64,000 nucleotides of DNA, taken from contig OX485807.1 in the NCBI GenBank assembly GCA_950295325.1, positions 2,048,501 to 2,112,500 on the forward strand. The letters are read 5' to 3'. The notes under the pieces were generated by a model. It had not been told where the DNA came from and did not search any database. It saw only the letters and a list, made by a program, of their open reading frames with translations. The translations under genes were made by a program, and so were the position numbers. Each line of letters begins with the position of its first letter. The stretch's first letter is position 1. Of the stretch, positions 48,731-60,880 are shown one piece after another. Source of the stretch: Polytrichum commune. Taxonomy: Eukaryota > Streptophyta > Polytrichopsida > Polytrichales > Polytrichaceae.

Positions 48731-50668
48731 AGGTGTTGGTTTTGGATGGGGTGTTGGGTTTAAGACCACCTATGTTACCAAGAACAACCCCCCAAATATA
48801 CAAGAAGTCCACCCCATTATGAGCCTCTCTAGTTGGAAAATGTGGCAGAAAAGTGGTTGAGCAGCAATGTAAGCACTGAGGAAAAGCTGTGAGAAAGGGT
48901 GAGAGTGGAAGTGGCATGACATGACAGTTATTTACTGGGCGGAAGAATATGGCTGACTGGTATTTAACGGTGACATGCCATGGCCATGGCCATGATGTAT
49001 GTGTGATGATGGCTGGGATTGGCCCATGGCCATGATGATGCATGCATGGCTTTAAGTCTGCCCGCCTAGCCAGCTCGCTTATTTTCACATTCTCTCTCTT
49101 CTCTCTTCTGTTGGCAACACAGACAGAGAGACAACAGACACACTCCACTGCCCTGCCCCTTCCTCTTCCTCCAACAGACACCACCACGAACCTCCTCTCA
49201 TCTCCTGGTATATAGTTTTATGAATATATATATACATATACATATATATTTATATAAAAAATTTCACCTGCAGCTTCACATTGCATGGATAGTTTGCCAT
49301 CCTTGAACAAGTAAGTAGACCCAAATTGCCAGTTTTGGAGGTATCACCATTGCAAAACGTTTTGTGGCGTTCTTTGGCAGTTCTTAGAAGAACGGAAAGA
49401 AAAATAATTGGTGGTCGTGAAGTTTGTTGTTGCTCTGTGCTTGTGGCAATAATGTGCGGTGAGGAAGCTGAGGGTTGAGTGTTGTGGTTATTTGTAGAAA
49501 CGATTTTTGTTGTTGCTGTTGTTGTTGTTGTTGTGTGCATGAGTCGGAGTTGGTGGCAGTGGGTGGGTTCGTGTTAAGGTGTACCGAGTACGTTGATTAT
49601 CCGGACAGTGGGTGGCTGGAGGAACTGTGGTTGCATTGATGATGTGGTGGTTCGACGCTTGAGTTTCCCGTCTGGAGGGTTTTGTTGGAGTTAGATTTTT
49701 GTGATTGTTGTTCTGGTGGGGTGGGGTTGGGTTGAGTTGGTGATTGCTTGCTGCAGCCGGTGTGGTGGTTGAAGCTGGTTTGTTTCTGTTTCTGTTTCTG
49801 TTTCTGTTTTTGGAAGTTGGGGTGAAGTATTTTTGGGAGGGACGGTTTCTTGTACTTGCGGAAGAGGTTTTAGCGGTCACCGAGTCCGTGCCAATGCGCT
49901 CTGACATTGTGTGGAGCCCAATTCAAATTGGATCGGTGGATTCTTGGTCCCGTGTGCTACTGCTCGTCTGCATGCAGCAGCTGCAGGTAGCTTAGCTCAT
50001 GTGTTAGCTGCGGCTTTGGGCCAGGGTTTATGTGCTCAACGTGCACAATCTACACTCATCGCGTGGATAAAAAAACTACTTCGTTCAAAATTCCCCTGTC
50101 TGCATCCAATCTCATTGTCTGCGCTCGCATTGGACGTTACCGTGCGCTCTACACTTTGAAGTCGTCATCGTCAAGAAGCAGAGCTCTGAGAGCAATATAA
50201 GGATCACCGAGGTTCAATTCCAAGCATGCATTGATCTTCTGCCTGTTCAACGGGTTCTGTGACTCAATCTCGGTGTTGTTGTTCCAGAGTACACCAGATC
50301 TTCACGCCATCGCTGTCTCAGGATCCCCTAACCTACAAGTAACCATTTCCCCACTTTCAAAATTTCAAGGATTAGATTCCACTCAGACAGCTCTGGGGTT
50401 ATATGATTGCACAGAACCAATGTGTTTGTACAAGTGCCAATCCAACACTTCCTGTTCAATTCGAGGTTAATCTTCTGGAGATTCCTGGTAACTTATACGC
50501 AGCTTGCTTGTGATGAGGTTCGTGCACTGAAAGCTCCGAGCACGCCGTATCTCCTGTCTGCAGGCAAGCGCGCGCAGAGGGAGGAAAAGAAGCAGGATTT
50601 CGTGTGGTTCGATTTGGGGGGAGTTGCTGCTTGGATGTGATCGGATCCTGCAAGTGGCGAGACGTGGC
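48731..50668. promoter_or_regulatory. Upstream/leader region of the MYB gene, low complexity
   Basis: A run of TATA-like sequence lies at about 49207-49258. Downstream the DNA turns pyrimidine- and GT-rich, with (TTG)n at 49508-49536 and (TTTCTG)n at 49780-49808. This fits a long transcribed leader, perhaps with a 5' UTR intron (AAGTAAGT at about 49309 is a possible donor). Several short upstream ATG frames precede the MYB start, one ending at 50640. Open frames on the minus strand here are Thr/Pro/Asn or His/Pro low complexity caused by the simple repeats and are not accepted as genes. Confidence 0.35.
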
Positions 50669-51997
50669 ATGAAATTGGCATCCTCCAAAGTCAGTAGCAC
50701 GGGCACCGAAGACATCGACCGCATCAAGGGGCCATGGAGTCCGGAGGAAGACACCGCGTTGCAGCGGTTCGTGGAGAAATACGGAGCTCGCAACTGGTCA
50801 CTCATCAGTAAGGGCATCCAGGGGCGGTCAGGCAAGTCATGTCGCCTGCGATGGTGCAATCAGCTGAGCCCCAATGTACAGCACCGGCCATTCACCGCAG
50901 CGGAGGATGCCACCATCATCCAAGCTCACCTACAGCATGGCAACAAGTGGGCCACCATAGCCAGACTGCTGCCCGGCCGCACAGACAACGCGGTGAAGAA
51001 CCACTGGAACTCCACACTGCGGCGAAGGCACCTCGCAGTGCACCCGGAGCAGAGCGAGCAGGATGGGAGCTTTGGATGTCAAATGTCACCCATGTCGGTC
51101 GACAACGATGAGACCGCAGGGAGTAATTTGAAACGATGCAACATGAGCAGCAATGAGATTTCCACCGATGGCAGTAGCCTGCAGCAGGATGGTGGTGAGA
51201 GTGGATGGGAGGCTGACTCCCATCATCATCATCACCACCATCGCATGAAGAAACGCAGTCGGGCTCCTCCCGAAAGCCCTGAGCCCCGAGACCCTACCAC
51301 GGTGTTATTCCGACCTGTACCTCGACCCTCCGCATTCACTTCCTTTGCTTCTATCTGCCCTCCCTCCTCTTTGGCGGATCAATCTGTGCCAACCAATCCG
51401 GAGCTCATCACATCTCTCTCCTTGTCTCTGCCGGGAAGCAGCAGCTCACCGGTGCGGAGGGATAAGGATCAGAATCAGAATCAGAATCAGAGTGAGAACA
51501 CTGGTTCAGATTCTCTTTTTCGTAAGCCTCGACAGATTCTCGGCAGGCAAAACTCGGCTCCGGAGTTGTCCATGCCCGCAAGCTCGAACTCTTTGTTGGA
51601 TCACGGGAAAATGTTGATGCCGCCGCCTTCAATCCCCATGCCCTCCGTTTCTGGAATTCAGGAAATTCCGGATAGGGTTAATAATGTGGAGCACTCCCAG
51701 ATGACAGCTGCGGTGCGGCAGGTGGTGGCCCAGGCCTTCCGTCCACCACATTGCCAGCCCGCCATGTCCAGCTATGGCCTCGACGCGGTGGTGAATGCTG
51801 GCCTGCTGGCTATGATGCGAGAGATGGTGGCCAAGGAGGTCCACAACTACATGCACACACAAAGCTCCGCCTGCTGCATGTCGATGTCAATGCAACCGGA
51901 CATGGCCATTCATTCGCTGGGGTCGGAGTTCGTCACTCACCCGGTTGATTTCCATGGCTCCAGCTCCGTGGCACAATCCTCCCTGCATCGCAACTAA
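50669..51997 (+). CDS. R2R3-MYB transcription factor, subgroup-22 type
   Basis: A single-exon 442-aa frame. Nuclear R2R3-MYBs bind MYB-core sites; subgroup 22 (AtMYB44/70/73/77) acts in ABA, auxin and stress responses. R2 covers about 20-68, with Trp at 23, 43 and 62. R3 covers about 72-120, with Phe75 replacing the first Trp and Trp at 94 and 113; LPGRTDNAVKNHWNS is the family recognition helix. The TSLSLSLPG string (about 245-256), which contains an EAR-like LxLxL, and the MMREMVAKEVHNYM helix (about 381-395) match the C-terminal motifs of subgroup 22, whose genes are also intron-poor. In between lie a His run (SHHHHHHH) and a QNQNQNQ run. The start is the first in-frame ATG before the repeats; the frame is open upstream to 50624 but without ATG. 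Repressor activity is inferred from the EAR-like motif. Confidence 0.95.
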   Translation: MKLASSKVSSTGTEDIDRIKGPWSPEEDTALQRFVEKYGARNWSLISKGIQGRSGKSCRLRWCNQLSPNVQHRPFTAAEDATIIQAHLQHGNKWATIARLLPGRTDNAVKNHWNSTLRRRHLAVHPEQSEQDGSFGCQMSPMSVDNDETAGSNLKRCNMSSNEISTDGSSLQQDGGESGWEADSHHHHHHHRMKKRSRAPPESPEPRDPTTVLFRPVPRPSAFTSFASICPPSSLADQSVPTNPELITSLSLSLPGSSSSPVRRDKDQNQNQNQSENTGSDSLFRKPRQILGRQNSAPELSMPASSNSLLDHGKMLMPPPSIPMPSVSGIQEIPDRVNNVEHSQMTAAVRQVVAQAFRPPHCQPAMSSYGLDAVVNAGLLAMMREMVAKEVHNYMHTQSSACCMSMSMQPDMAIHSLGSEFVTHPVDFHGSSSVAQSSLHRN

Positions 51998-54900
51998 TTG
52001 ACGACGAATGATCCAATTTTTCCTTGCGGACAATCGTGACCCTGACCCACTCGGGGATGAAGGGCCACACCACTCAACCTAAGTTAACCGCTCTTCTTCT
52101 CCGAAACTTTGGAAACCCTAGCATGATGAGAATAAACCTTCCAATCCAACCCGCCTGCCTTTCTTTCTTTCTTTCTTCCCAGCTTTTGGTGCACCTGTTC
52201 AAGGCAATCTCCATTCGCATGTACATAGAGGATCCAGATCCATTTGCCAAACTCTTTGCATGACTGTTGTATGTTGCAAGAGGCAATTTGGTGTCCTGAC
52301 GATGAAGAAGAGAGCTCTCCCTTTTCACGATTGTCGGCAGTGGTTGTCATTTGCAATGCGATGCATGCGTGTGTGTAACTTTTGTGCTGACGATGAATCG
52401 CTCCACATCTAATTCGTGCTTCAATCAATTCATGCGCTACTCGACTCCGGTGTTCGAGAGTAGCCTAGACCTATATGACAAAGAATGGAAACGGATTACC
52501 GAACTCTTTGTAGGATTAATGTTGTAAGTTGCACGAGGGAGTATTGATGACACGAAGATGAATGAGAAGATCTCTTTTATCATATCCCACGATTCTCCTC
52601 GGAACTTGATGCATTTGCAATGTGGATATGTGTAGCTTTCGTGCTCTTAATGATGATAATTGCCTTACAATTCGAGAACTCGGCATTTGGGGGAGAGTTG
52701 ACACAGTGCACTGAACTCTTTGCATGGTTGTTGCCATTTGCAAGCTGTATTTTGACATGGAAGAAGTTCACCATGTTTTTATGGATGAAGACTTACATAC
52801 TGTGAGATCGTTGTTTTCTGAGTTATCTATCTTTCAAACACATCATTTCAGTCAAGATTGGAGCACAGATCTATTTCGTCAAGTTGTTCTCCATCAAATC
52901 GAATCCCTACTTCATCTGGAATACTCCAAGGCATACAACTAACCATCGCATTGTGCTAATGACAGAATCGCCCGTTTGGCTTTAATGTTGCGTTCTGCAA
53001 CTGCAACTTACTCCTCGGTTCTCTTTAACTTCCTTGTACCAAAAGAATCACTTTTGGGTTGCATTGGGAAGGGACTTTGTGAAATTTGCTTTCCATGTCC
53101 ACGAATGTTGAGCAAGGGTGAGCGATCCAATAACAGAAAGAAATGGAAATGCGAATGCCGCAAAACCCACTGTAGTAATCCCAATAAAAGGTTAGACGAG
53201 CCTAAATCGGTTACTCATCTTAAACCGACACATATGTGTGATTGGTTGTGGTTAGGTGAGGATCCAAGAATGGACACCAAAAAGACATGTGTTTAAAAGA
53301 GATTGTACTATGTGTTTAAAACATGTTAAGCATTTAAAAGAGACAGGATTACATGATACACCCATGCTAACCATTATAGTCTCAATAGTGCACATGATTG
53401 GGGAGGAGGGGACCTATATGACTCCTTAATGAGCATAATAATTTTGTTTGTTGATAATGAATAAGATATTCATATGAGCTTTGAAAATTATGAGGCAAAT
53501 GGCTACGAGCACGATTTTGGATTTGCTAATCATCTTGCATTAAGTGCATGTTTCTTATCCTACGGGAAGTGGTTGTAGAGAGAAAAGTTTCCAAATAACA
53601 CTCGCCTACATTATGACAACCTTTCCAAAGAACTGCCCTCATAAACAAATCCATTGTCCAAATATGTTTCAAGGTAGCAACGTCCAATTTATTGTACAAT
53701 CCAATTAAATTACTAAAGAAATAGACAAAATTGTGAGTATACCAATAGTGAAAGAGGGTTCTCTAGAACATGATGGGTGGGCAATATGAACTTAGGATAT
53801 ACGTGAGGTTCAAGGAAGGAATAAACATGCGACCTTGCCTTTAGAGGTCTAGAAAACTAATGGTAGAAGCTCGTTTGTAGCTTCATGGGTGGGGATGCTA
53901 TGAGGGTTGCGGCACATTGAATTTGGTGGTGTGTTTGTAGAAAGTGGTCCTAAAATGTGGCTAATTAAATTAAATCCACAACCATAATGTACTTTGTTGG
54001 CTGATTGAGTATTTTTCATTTTTATTTTATTTTATTTTATTTTTGTGGGGGGGGGGGGCATGTACACGATCTTTGTTGAATAATTTATGCGTATGAATGT
54101 TTTGATTCTATATTCAAAGAGGTGATTGTTGATGTCCTTGACTCCTAGCTTATTAGAACATCGGACGGCCCCTACCCAACAAGGTAAATGAAAACTCTAT
54201 AGAGAGTTTAAATATAATTGTAAATTTTTATGGCAACAAGAGGTCAACCAACATCTTCCTCAATGGACAAATGAGTGTGGGCATTTTGTGGTCAATTCTC
54301 TTAATTCGACACTTATATGTTGAGTGCTATATATGGCGATTGGGCCTAATGCACACCTATTTGAGTTTGAGTTATCCAAGGTGAAAACATAATCAATGAT
54401 TTGATAGTTTGTTGTTTTATAGTTTATTTGATCATGAAATTGGCATCAAAGGCCCCAAATAGGTCTATGAAGGACCCACTTCGGATAAATATAACCATTT
54501 GAAACCTATGTGGGTAAGTTTTTACTCTGGACCTTTTCTTTCTAACCTCTTTTATATTTTGATGCGGGTCCGACTGAAATAAGTAGGCATCTAGCTATGA
54601 CCCTATAATATGAGATAAATCTTTATTCAATTCGTATAGTGAAACTTGTCTGTGGAGTTGGAAGAGCCCACATTGCCTTACTAAGAGCAAGTCTTAAACC
54701 CTAGACCCTAGTCCTACTTGAATGTAAATTTTCAATAAAAATAATGTCTGTGAATATTATAAAATAAAATGTAGAAAATAAAAACCATTGAGAATCTAAT
54801 TGAATAACTATCCTATTTTATTCTATACAAATATAGAGTGCATTCAATGGAACATGTCCAAAGGAGTTTATTTGGAACTGGAACATTCACATTGACCTTT

Positions 54901-57725
54901 CTATGGAAATCATCAAGGTAAGGATTCCATTCACACATACACATTTTACACATTTGGGGACCATTTGGGGACCATTTGGTTGAATGGCCTTACCACTATA
55001 CTCCAAACCCTGCTCCTCCCTTGATTTTTTCTCACACATTGTTGAATGCAATCATTCTAAATAGAACTCATGACGTAAACTCATGATCATTAACACTTAA
55101 AGGCACCGCTGTATATTTTTATTGCCTAGGATGAGTCTTGAACATGTATTAAGGTCAAATGTTACTTGGTCTATGAGGGTAAAACTACATTTAACACAAC
55201 ATGCTTCAAAAAAAGGTGAAAACACAGTCATATGTAACATTGGTGTTAGCATGTACTTGATATGTATTTGAAGCCTAAATTTTCATTATTTCTTTTTACA
55301 TATATGTATACTCCAATTGGATAACATCATTGATTTTAGGTCAGTGGAGTGACTTTTGAAATTTTGTGGAAAAATGGCCACACTACAACCTTAAATACCT
55401 CTACATGACATCTTGAGGTCCATAATGGTCCTCTTTGAACCTTTAACCCTTATTATTTCTAAGGTATTTTTATTTTCAAGATAAGTTATGAAATGTGGTT
55501 TCTAATATTGCTTAATGAGACATTAATGAAGCAAAATTGTTGACCCAAAGTCAATGGACACATCCATATGGTTTGACCTTTTATACAAGGCCATGAGCTT
55601 CGTAAAAGCATTTCAAAGCCAAAGCTCGTGCAAAACACTTTAAAAACAAAGATGACATCAACGTGCTATGACATTTTGTAGATATGTTCATCTTTTAAAG
55701 ACTTATCATGATGTATAATAGAAAGTTAAAAAACATGATCATATGTATAGAGTGTAACAACATTTATAAATGAATGAAGGTATTCTTGTTTCAAAATTTT
55801 TAATCATATATACATAATCATCTCACATGTATGCCAAATTCAATTTAAAAAAATAATGATACAATTTACATCTCTTATAAATTATTCAAAATTAATAATT
55901 TTAAATTTTAGACAATGTTTTTATATATTCCAATTTTTCCATGAATAGAGAAACACGTTCCCAACAACACTTCTTTGGAGAGAAACACCATTCAAAATTA
56001 AAAGCTAATAGTTTTCATGAATGTAACGATTATGTTGGAAATACCATTCATCAGTTGAGAGGTTGGCTATGAGCTCATTAGAGAACCATAAAATAATATG
56101 TTAAACCCTCTCCCCACTCCCCACTCCCCACCCCCACACACACATAATAAAATAAAAAATAAAAAATAAAAACTCTTCTCATAAAGGGCCTCCAACTAGT
56201 GCTAAGAAGATATCAACCCTTGACTACGAAATCACAATGTGGTCTCTAAAAAATCAAGGAATTAGGGTTGAGTCAACAATGAGTTTATATGAGCCAAGAC
56301 TCGAATTTGGGAAGAAGTCACACCAAAGTATAATTTCCAATTTGTCCATGACACTTATAGGTTCCAACCAATGGGGCATTGACACAAGCCTATTTTTGGA
56401 AAACCAATCGCACCGAACTTCCTCATAGACACACATATGGCAACTTGGACATATCTTCGTTCTTTAAAATTCCTTAATGGATTCTAAGAAATTCCCAAGA
56501 TTTCTAATCTTCCATCTTTACTTCGAGTAGATGTCATCTTTAATTGGTAAGATGCTAACTTATGCAAAGGATACCAAGATTACTTTGTAAGTATAGAGGA
56601 AAGTGAGAAGAGGGAACAACTTCTTCTATTGGGTGAGAGGTATTGTATTCCTAAATGTATTCAATTTCTAACCCTAATTTGTGGAAAGAGTGCGACTCTA
56701 GGTTTTGAGAGGATAGAAGAAGATAGCTTTTCACATGATTCATGTCATGCTATTCCAAATGTCATGAAAGGAATATTGGAGTGAATGTGGCATGACACCT
56801 AAACAAAAAAATTTTGTTACATGTGTGAAAGCTCTCGATCTTTGATATTTTATTTTTACTTCTCCAAATCTTCATTGACTTCTTTGATCATGTTCTGGAT
56901 CATTGTTCTGCAACATGAGGAAAAGATCACATCTATAATGAGACATCAACGAAGTTGTTTAGCTTAGGAAATAGATGTATCATACTGAACATTGAAATTT
57001 CCTCATGCTTTTGGAGGTTTTAGGAACCAACCCTAATTTTGTAGAAATAGAGCTAAAAAATTGGTGTAGTTGGTAACTACAATGCATTCCAAAGGACATA
57101 CTCATTATCATTGTCAAAGTTGATTTCAGCTTTCAACAGATTGCTTGCAGATCGTGTGGCCAAAGCCAAAAGGTTTCAACAATATGTGTAGTATTTTGTG
57201 TCTTTCCCATTGCATGGTCCACCTACAAAAAAATTCACTTGCATAAATTGAGTTGTATAGGTTAGTAGCCTTGGGAAATTAGAACAAAATGGTGTTTGGA
57301 ACAACCTAATTAATAAGTTACTCTACTTGATGGCAATGATTTTAAACCATAATTAGTAGGCTCATTAAATAACAAGGATTTTTGTTTGTGATTGCTTGAA
57401 AGCTCCAAATCACCAGCAAAGGCCATCTTGTAACACATACCAGGGAATTGGAGTCATAATGGGAAGCCAAGCCACCAACTCTTGAAGCCGAATCTGCAGC
57501 CAACCTCCATCCACGTTCTTCGTGAGGTAAGGGATTCTTTCAAAGTGCATTAGGTCACATATCTTCAAAATATGGAGAAATTTGTCAAATGATTGAGTTG
57601 GAATGAAAGAATGTCAAGGATTTGTCACGGATCGACATGTCTCCTATACAATGCTCTGGGGGATCAACCCATGTTGAAGTTTCAGTGTCGATTCATCACA
57701 TGACCTCAAACAACATTTGAAAAAT
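51998..57725. other. MYB 3' region and gene-free tract
   Basis: The first ~500 bp are probably MYB 3' UTR. Beyond that I see no gene or RNA. Repeat family C lies at 53190-53570; a G12 run at 54047-54058. The tract is strongly AT-rich from 53.5 to 57 kb. Confidence 0.4.
53190..53570 (+). repeat. Dispersed repeat family C, inverted copy
   Basis: TGGTTGTGGTTAGGTGAGGATCCAAGAATGGACACC, the ACATGTGTTTA block, GACCTATATGACTCCTTAATGAGCAT and ATAAGATATTCATATGAGCTTTG match, in order, the copy at 44830-45130. Confidence 0.6.
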
Positions 57726-58280
57726 TCATGAGATCAAGGGTGCACACGCCCTTGGATCAAACCCTGAATTTTCAGGCCAATCCTTTGAGTTACTTAAGCT
57801 TCTTTGAGGCATTTGATTGCAAAGAAACTTTAAGGTGTTTGGATTCCTTAAGCCGAGTTGTTTGAAATTTAGATTAGGTAGTTTTTTCTCCATCTGGAAA
57901 TGGAATTTCACCAATCGAACATAGGTTCGACCAATTTTGATAAGCCTTTCATCTTTTAGGAAATCGCAGTCGCGAAGAGGGGTATTATCATTCGCAGGTC
58001 GGGCATGAGATAACACATTCCAATTCATCATTCTTTGGATTTGTGGTTGTATTGAAAGTTCCTTAAAGATTTCATTCTTGAGGTCACCCACTGTACCATC
58101 ACAATTAACGACAATTGTATAGTGGCTTCCAATCCATCTCAAGTGCATTGTCATTTCCTCTACCAAGGTGGGTTGTCCCGAGGTGGCCAATTTTTTTGCA
58201 AACTCCACTCCTCGTGTCAGGTGAGCAGTTGAACTTTCAATGTCCTCAATTATATGACAAAGCTTTGAAAGTCTTGACAT
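57726..58280 (-). CDS. Small protein with a ubiquitin-like domain
   Basis: An uninterrupted 184-aa frame with its ATG at 58278-58280. Residues ~46-116 look like a ubiquitin-like fold. Key stretches are LRWIGSHYTIVVNCDGTVGDLKNEI, a QR turn, then ARPANDNTPLRDCDF and LIKIG. This layout recalls the N-terminal UBL of UBLCP1-type phosphatases or USP14-type proteases (W-x-G-x-x-Y, D-TV-x-x-LK, PA-x-D, L-x-x-x-x-x-L-K). No phosphatase or protease part follows; the last ~65 residues are Asn/Lys/Leu-rich and unmatched. It stands alone in AT-rich repeat DNA without visible introns, so it may be a captured or retro-copied fragment, or a lineage-specific gene. No poly(A) remnant seen next to it. Confidence 0.5.
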   Translation of the reverse strand: MSRLSKLCHIIEDIESSTAHLTRGVEFAKKLATSGQPTLVEEMTMHLRWIGSHYTIVVNCDGTVGDLKNEIFKELSIQPQIQRMMNWNVLSHARPANDNTPLRDCDFLKDERLIKIGRTYVRLVKFHFQMEKKLPNLNFKQLGLRNPNTLKFLCNQMPQRSLSNSKDWPENSGFDPRACAPLIS

Positions 58281-59603
58281 GATTGTGATTACCTTTGCAA
58301 TTTTATTGGTGTATCCTTAGTACACACATGCTTGATTTTGCTCCATCTCATTCAAAACATGAAGGATTATTAAAGAAATCAATATGACAAGTGGTATTGA
58401 ACCCCACACCAAAAGGCAACACCCCATGGTGTTCATTCCATGCCAAAAGGTGCGGGTTGACTTGCTTGCTTCCCTCGTCTAGTTGTTGCTCTCATTGTTA
58501 TTTTAAAACCTTCTAAAGCTTACCATATCTCACAAACTCAATGAATGTCATGTCATTCTTGTAAACAAATAAGTAAATAAACACAATTGTTGGCTTCTTG
58601 AGGAAGCAAATAGGAATGAAAAACTTCCACCCTCATGTTTTCGTCACCTTGCATCATTCTTATGTTCCATAGTTTTCTTTTCCATTCTTTGATCATCATG
58701 TATGTATTGATATTTTGACATGCTTGGATTGCACTTTAGCAACAAAACTTTCTTTGGATGTTTGCTCAAATACACCTATCATGTTGTGCCTCAATTAAGG
58801 ACTCAACATTGTGTGGGTGTGTGGGTGTGTGGGCGTGCGTGCGTGTGTCTTAATGAAAACAATTTGTTGACATTTTGAACATTTAATCACTTTTTGAACA
58901 TGTATTCTCACAAACAATAGTGACCAATATCCAATAAACCGTTTAATATTATTGACCTTTCACATCTTCCACATCTACACTCTCATGATTTATTGCAACC
59001 ACTCATACATTAGAATTACTTAGTAGATACAATACTGCATGTACAATAATAACCTTCCGTAGCCTTTATCTCACATCCATGTACAACATTCACATGCAAC
59101 CAATTCAAAGCTATCATGGACAAATCTTTATGGGTAGGGTGGCATGATCTCATGTGGAATGACCTTGTGGTTTTGTTGCTTCAAATCCTAAGATTTATTT
59201 ATTTATTTATATTTGTTTTCTAAAAATATGAATGATCTTGGAGATGATCAAAAAAAGGTAATATGAGAAAAGTGCACGAGGTCGTTAGATTTTGGAACAT
59301 TTGTATTTGTACTACAATACATGAGAGGGAGAAATACACAATCCCATGGCTTTCAACCGTTGTGTATGCACAATGCAATAGACTAATTATTACCAACACG
59401 GTTCCAAACAAGATGGAAGATGTGAAAGGTTAATAGATGACAATGAAATGGTAAAGTACTAAATTTGAACGGTTGCAATGGATGTGAATAGTTGGGATGA
59501 TCCAACGGGTGATATAGAATCCATTTGGCTTGGCTCATAGCAATCACCTTTGGACTCACATTTCTTAAGGTTCTTGTAGGATATTGAGTAAGCTTAATCA
59601 ATA
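58281..59603. other. Gene-free tract
   Basis: AT-rich, with a GT-rich simple repeat at about 58811-58850. No gene or element ends recognised. Confidence 0.4.
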
Positions 59604-59932
59604 CACTATAAAGGACATTTAGTGTTTGATTATATTTAATGTTATTACCACCCTGCCCTGTTTAACACTAATCTTCAATTCCTTGTCAATTGATGTTAGA
59701 CATAAATGTCCCACTACCTTTCCTACTGCCACCTCTCTTCTCCTTTTATCATTGTTATTTTTCTTTCATATCCTTACTAACATTAAATTCAAACATGTAA
59801 CTTCCACATATTACCATGGTTGATATTTAGTGTTTGAGTTTACATTTGATTTTACTTACTTTCGTAGAGTTGTTGACATTTAGTGTATGTGTTCGTGTTT
59901 AGTGTATCAAACACTAAGTATCCTTTTTAGTG
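59604..59932. mobile_element. 329-bp TIR MITE
   Basis: The left end CACTATAAAGGACATTTAGTGTTTGAT and the inverse of the right end, CACTAAAAAGGATACTTAGTGTTTGAT, match over 27 bp with few differences. TA on both sides. The ATTTAGTGT core and TA flanks link it loosely to the 11.2 kb family. No coding capacity. Confidence 0.7.
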
Positions 59933-60143
59933 TAGTGACAATTGTGATGGTGATGTTATGATGCAAGATCGCATGCCTTAAGTTATACATACAACTTAAC
60001 TTCGGAGGACAATATCTAACCTTTTAAACATGTGCGCACCATTAACATAAAAGATGAGTGTAAAAGCATGCCAAGTGGCACCCACCAAAACCAAGGTCTC
60101 CTTTTGACCCACCTACACCCAAGTCTGGCCTCTACCTACACGC

Positions 60144-60149
60144 CACGTG
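60144..60149. promoter_or_regulatory. G-box upstream of COQ10
   Basis: A palindromic CACGTG inside GCCACGTGTGC, about 740 bp before the COQ10 start codon and just before the tandem leader repeats. Function inferred from motif only. Confidence 0.3.
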
Positions 60150-60250
60150 TGCCCAAGGCGGCCATACCCGGCTATGGACAGCCAACGGAAGCGTCGCCGC
60201 ACCGCACTATCACTCGCATCCTCATCGGGGTCTGCGAGCTCTAAGTAATT

Positions 60251-60740
60251 CACTCGAAATCCAATCTTTAGCTCCCCGGCCTTCTCACACATATTCTTCA
60301 GTAATTAGTGCACAAACGAGGGCGAAATCGCTTTGGAAACAGGGGATTATGTACCAGGTCTAGCTTAGGAGCTCCGAGGCAATCTGGTGTTTGTGAAATC
60401 GAGTCTAGGGTTCTTCCACACTCACTCGCAATCCAATCTCTCTGTCTTTACTTTTATCTTCTCATATCAATTTTCCAGTAATTTAGTGCAGAAACAAGGG
60501 AGGAGTCCGAGGTTTGGAAACAGGACTTAGCAGGTCTAAGAGCTCGCCAATCTGGTGTCGGGAAATCGAGTCTAGGGTTCTTCCGTTCCCAATCCATCCT
60601 CTCCACGTTCACCTGTCTCCTCGTACAAATTCTCCAGTAATATAGTGCAGAAACGACGGAGAAGTTCGAGCTTGGAGAACAGGTTTATTAGGGCTAGGAA
60701 GCTCGTCCATCTGGTGGGTTGTGGATTCGAGTTTCGCGAG
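60251..60740 (+). repeat. Three imperfect ~165-bp tandem repeats in the COQ10 promoter/leader
   Basis: Units begin at about 60251, 60423 and 60585. Each has, in order, a CAATCC start, a pyrimidine-rich part with TTCTC, CCAGTAAT.TAGTGCA(C/G)AAAC, a purine part with GGA..ACAGG, AGCTCG, CATCTGGTG or CAATCTGGTG, and AATCGAG or ATTCGAG. Units 1 and 2 also end TCTAGGGTTCTTCC, which contains the inverse of a telo-box core (AACCCTA). They lie just upstream of the start codon, so they are promoter, leader or both. Confidence 0.8.
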
Positions 60741-60880
60741 GCGTGTTGGGTTCGGGAGTTTGTAATTGAGGGCTACAGTGCTTTTTGGATGTGAATCTGG
60801 TTGTGGGTTTCGGAGAATTTGGGGATTCGGGTTTATTTTTATTTTCGTTGTCCTGTGAGTTTTTGTTGGGATTGGGGAGA

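Noticed and set aside
48729-49907. Long minus-strand ORFs before the MYB gene
   Set aside because: Their composition follows simple repeats (TTG, TTTCTG, CCATGG runs); no domains, and they lie antisense to the likely MYB leader.
50180-50230. GGTTCAATTCC resembling a tRNA T-loop
   Set aside because: No matching acceptor stem or anticodon arm could be folded around it.
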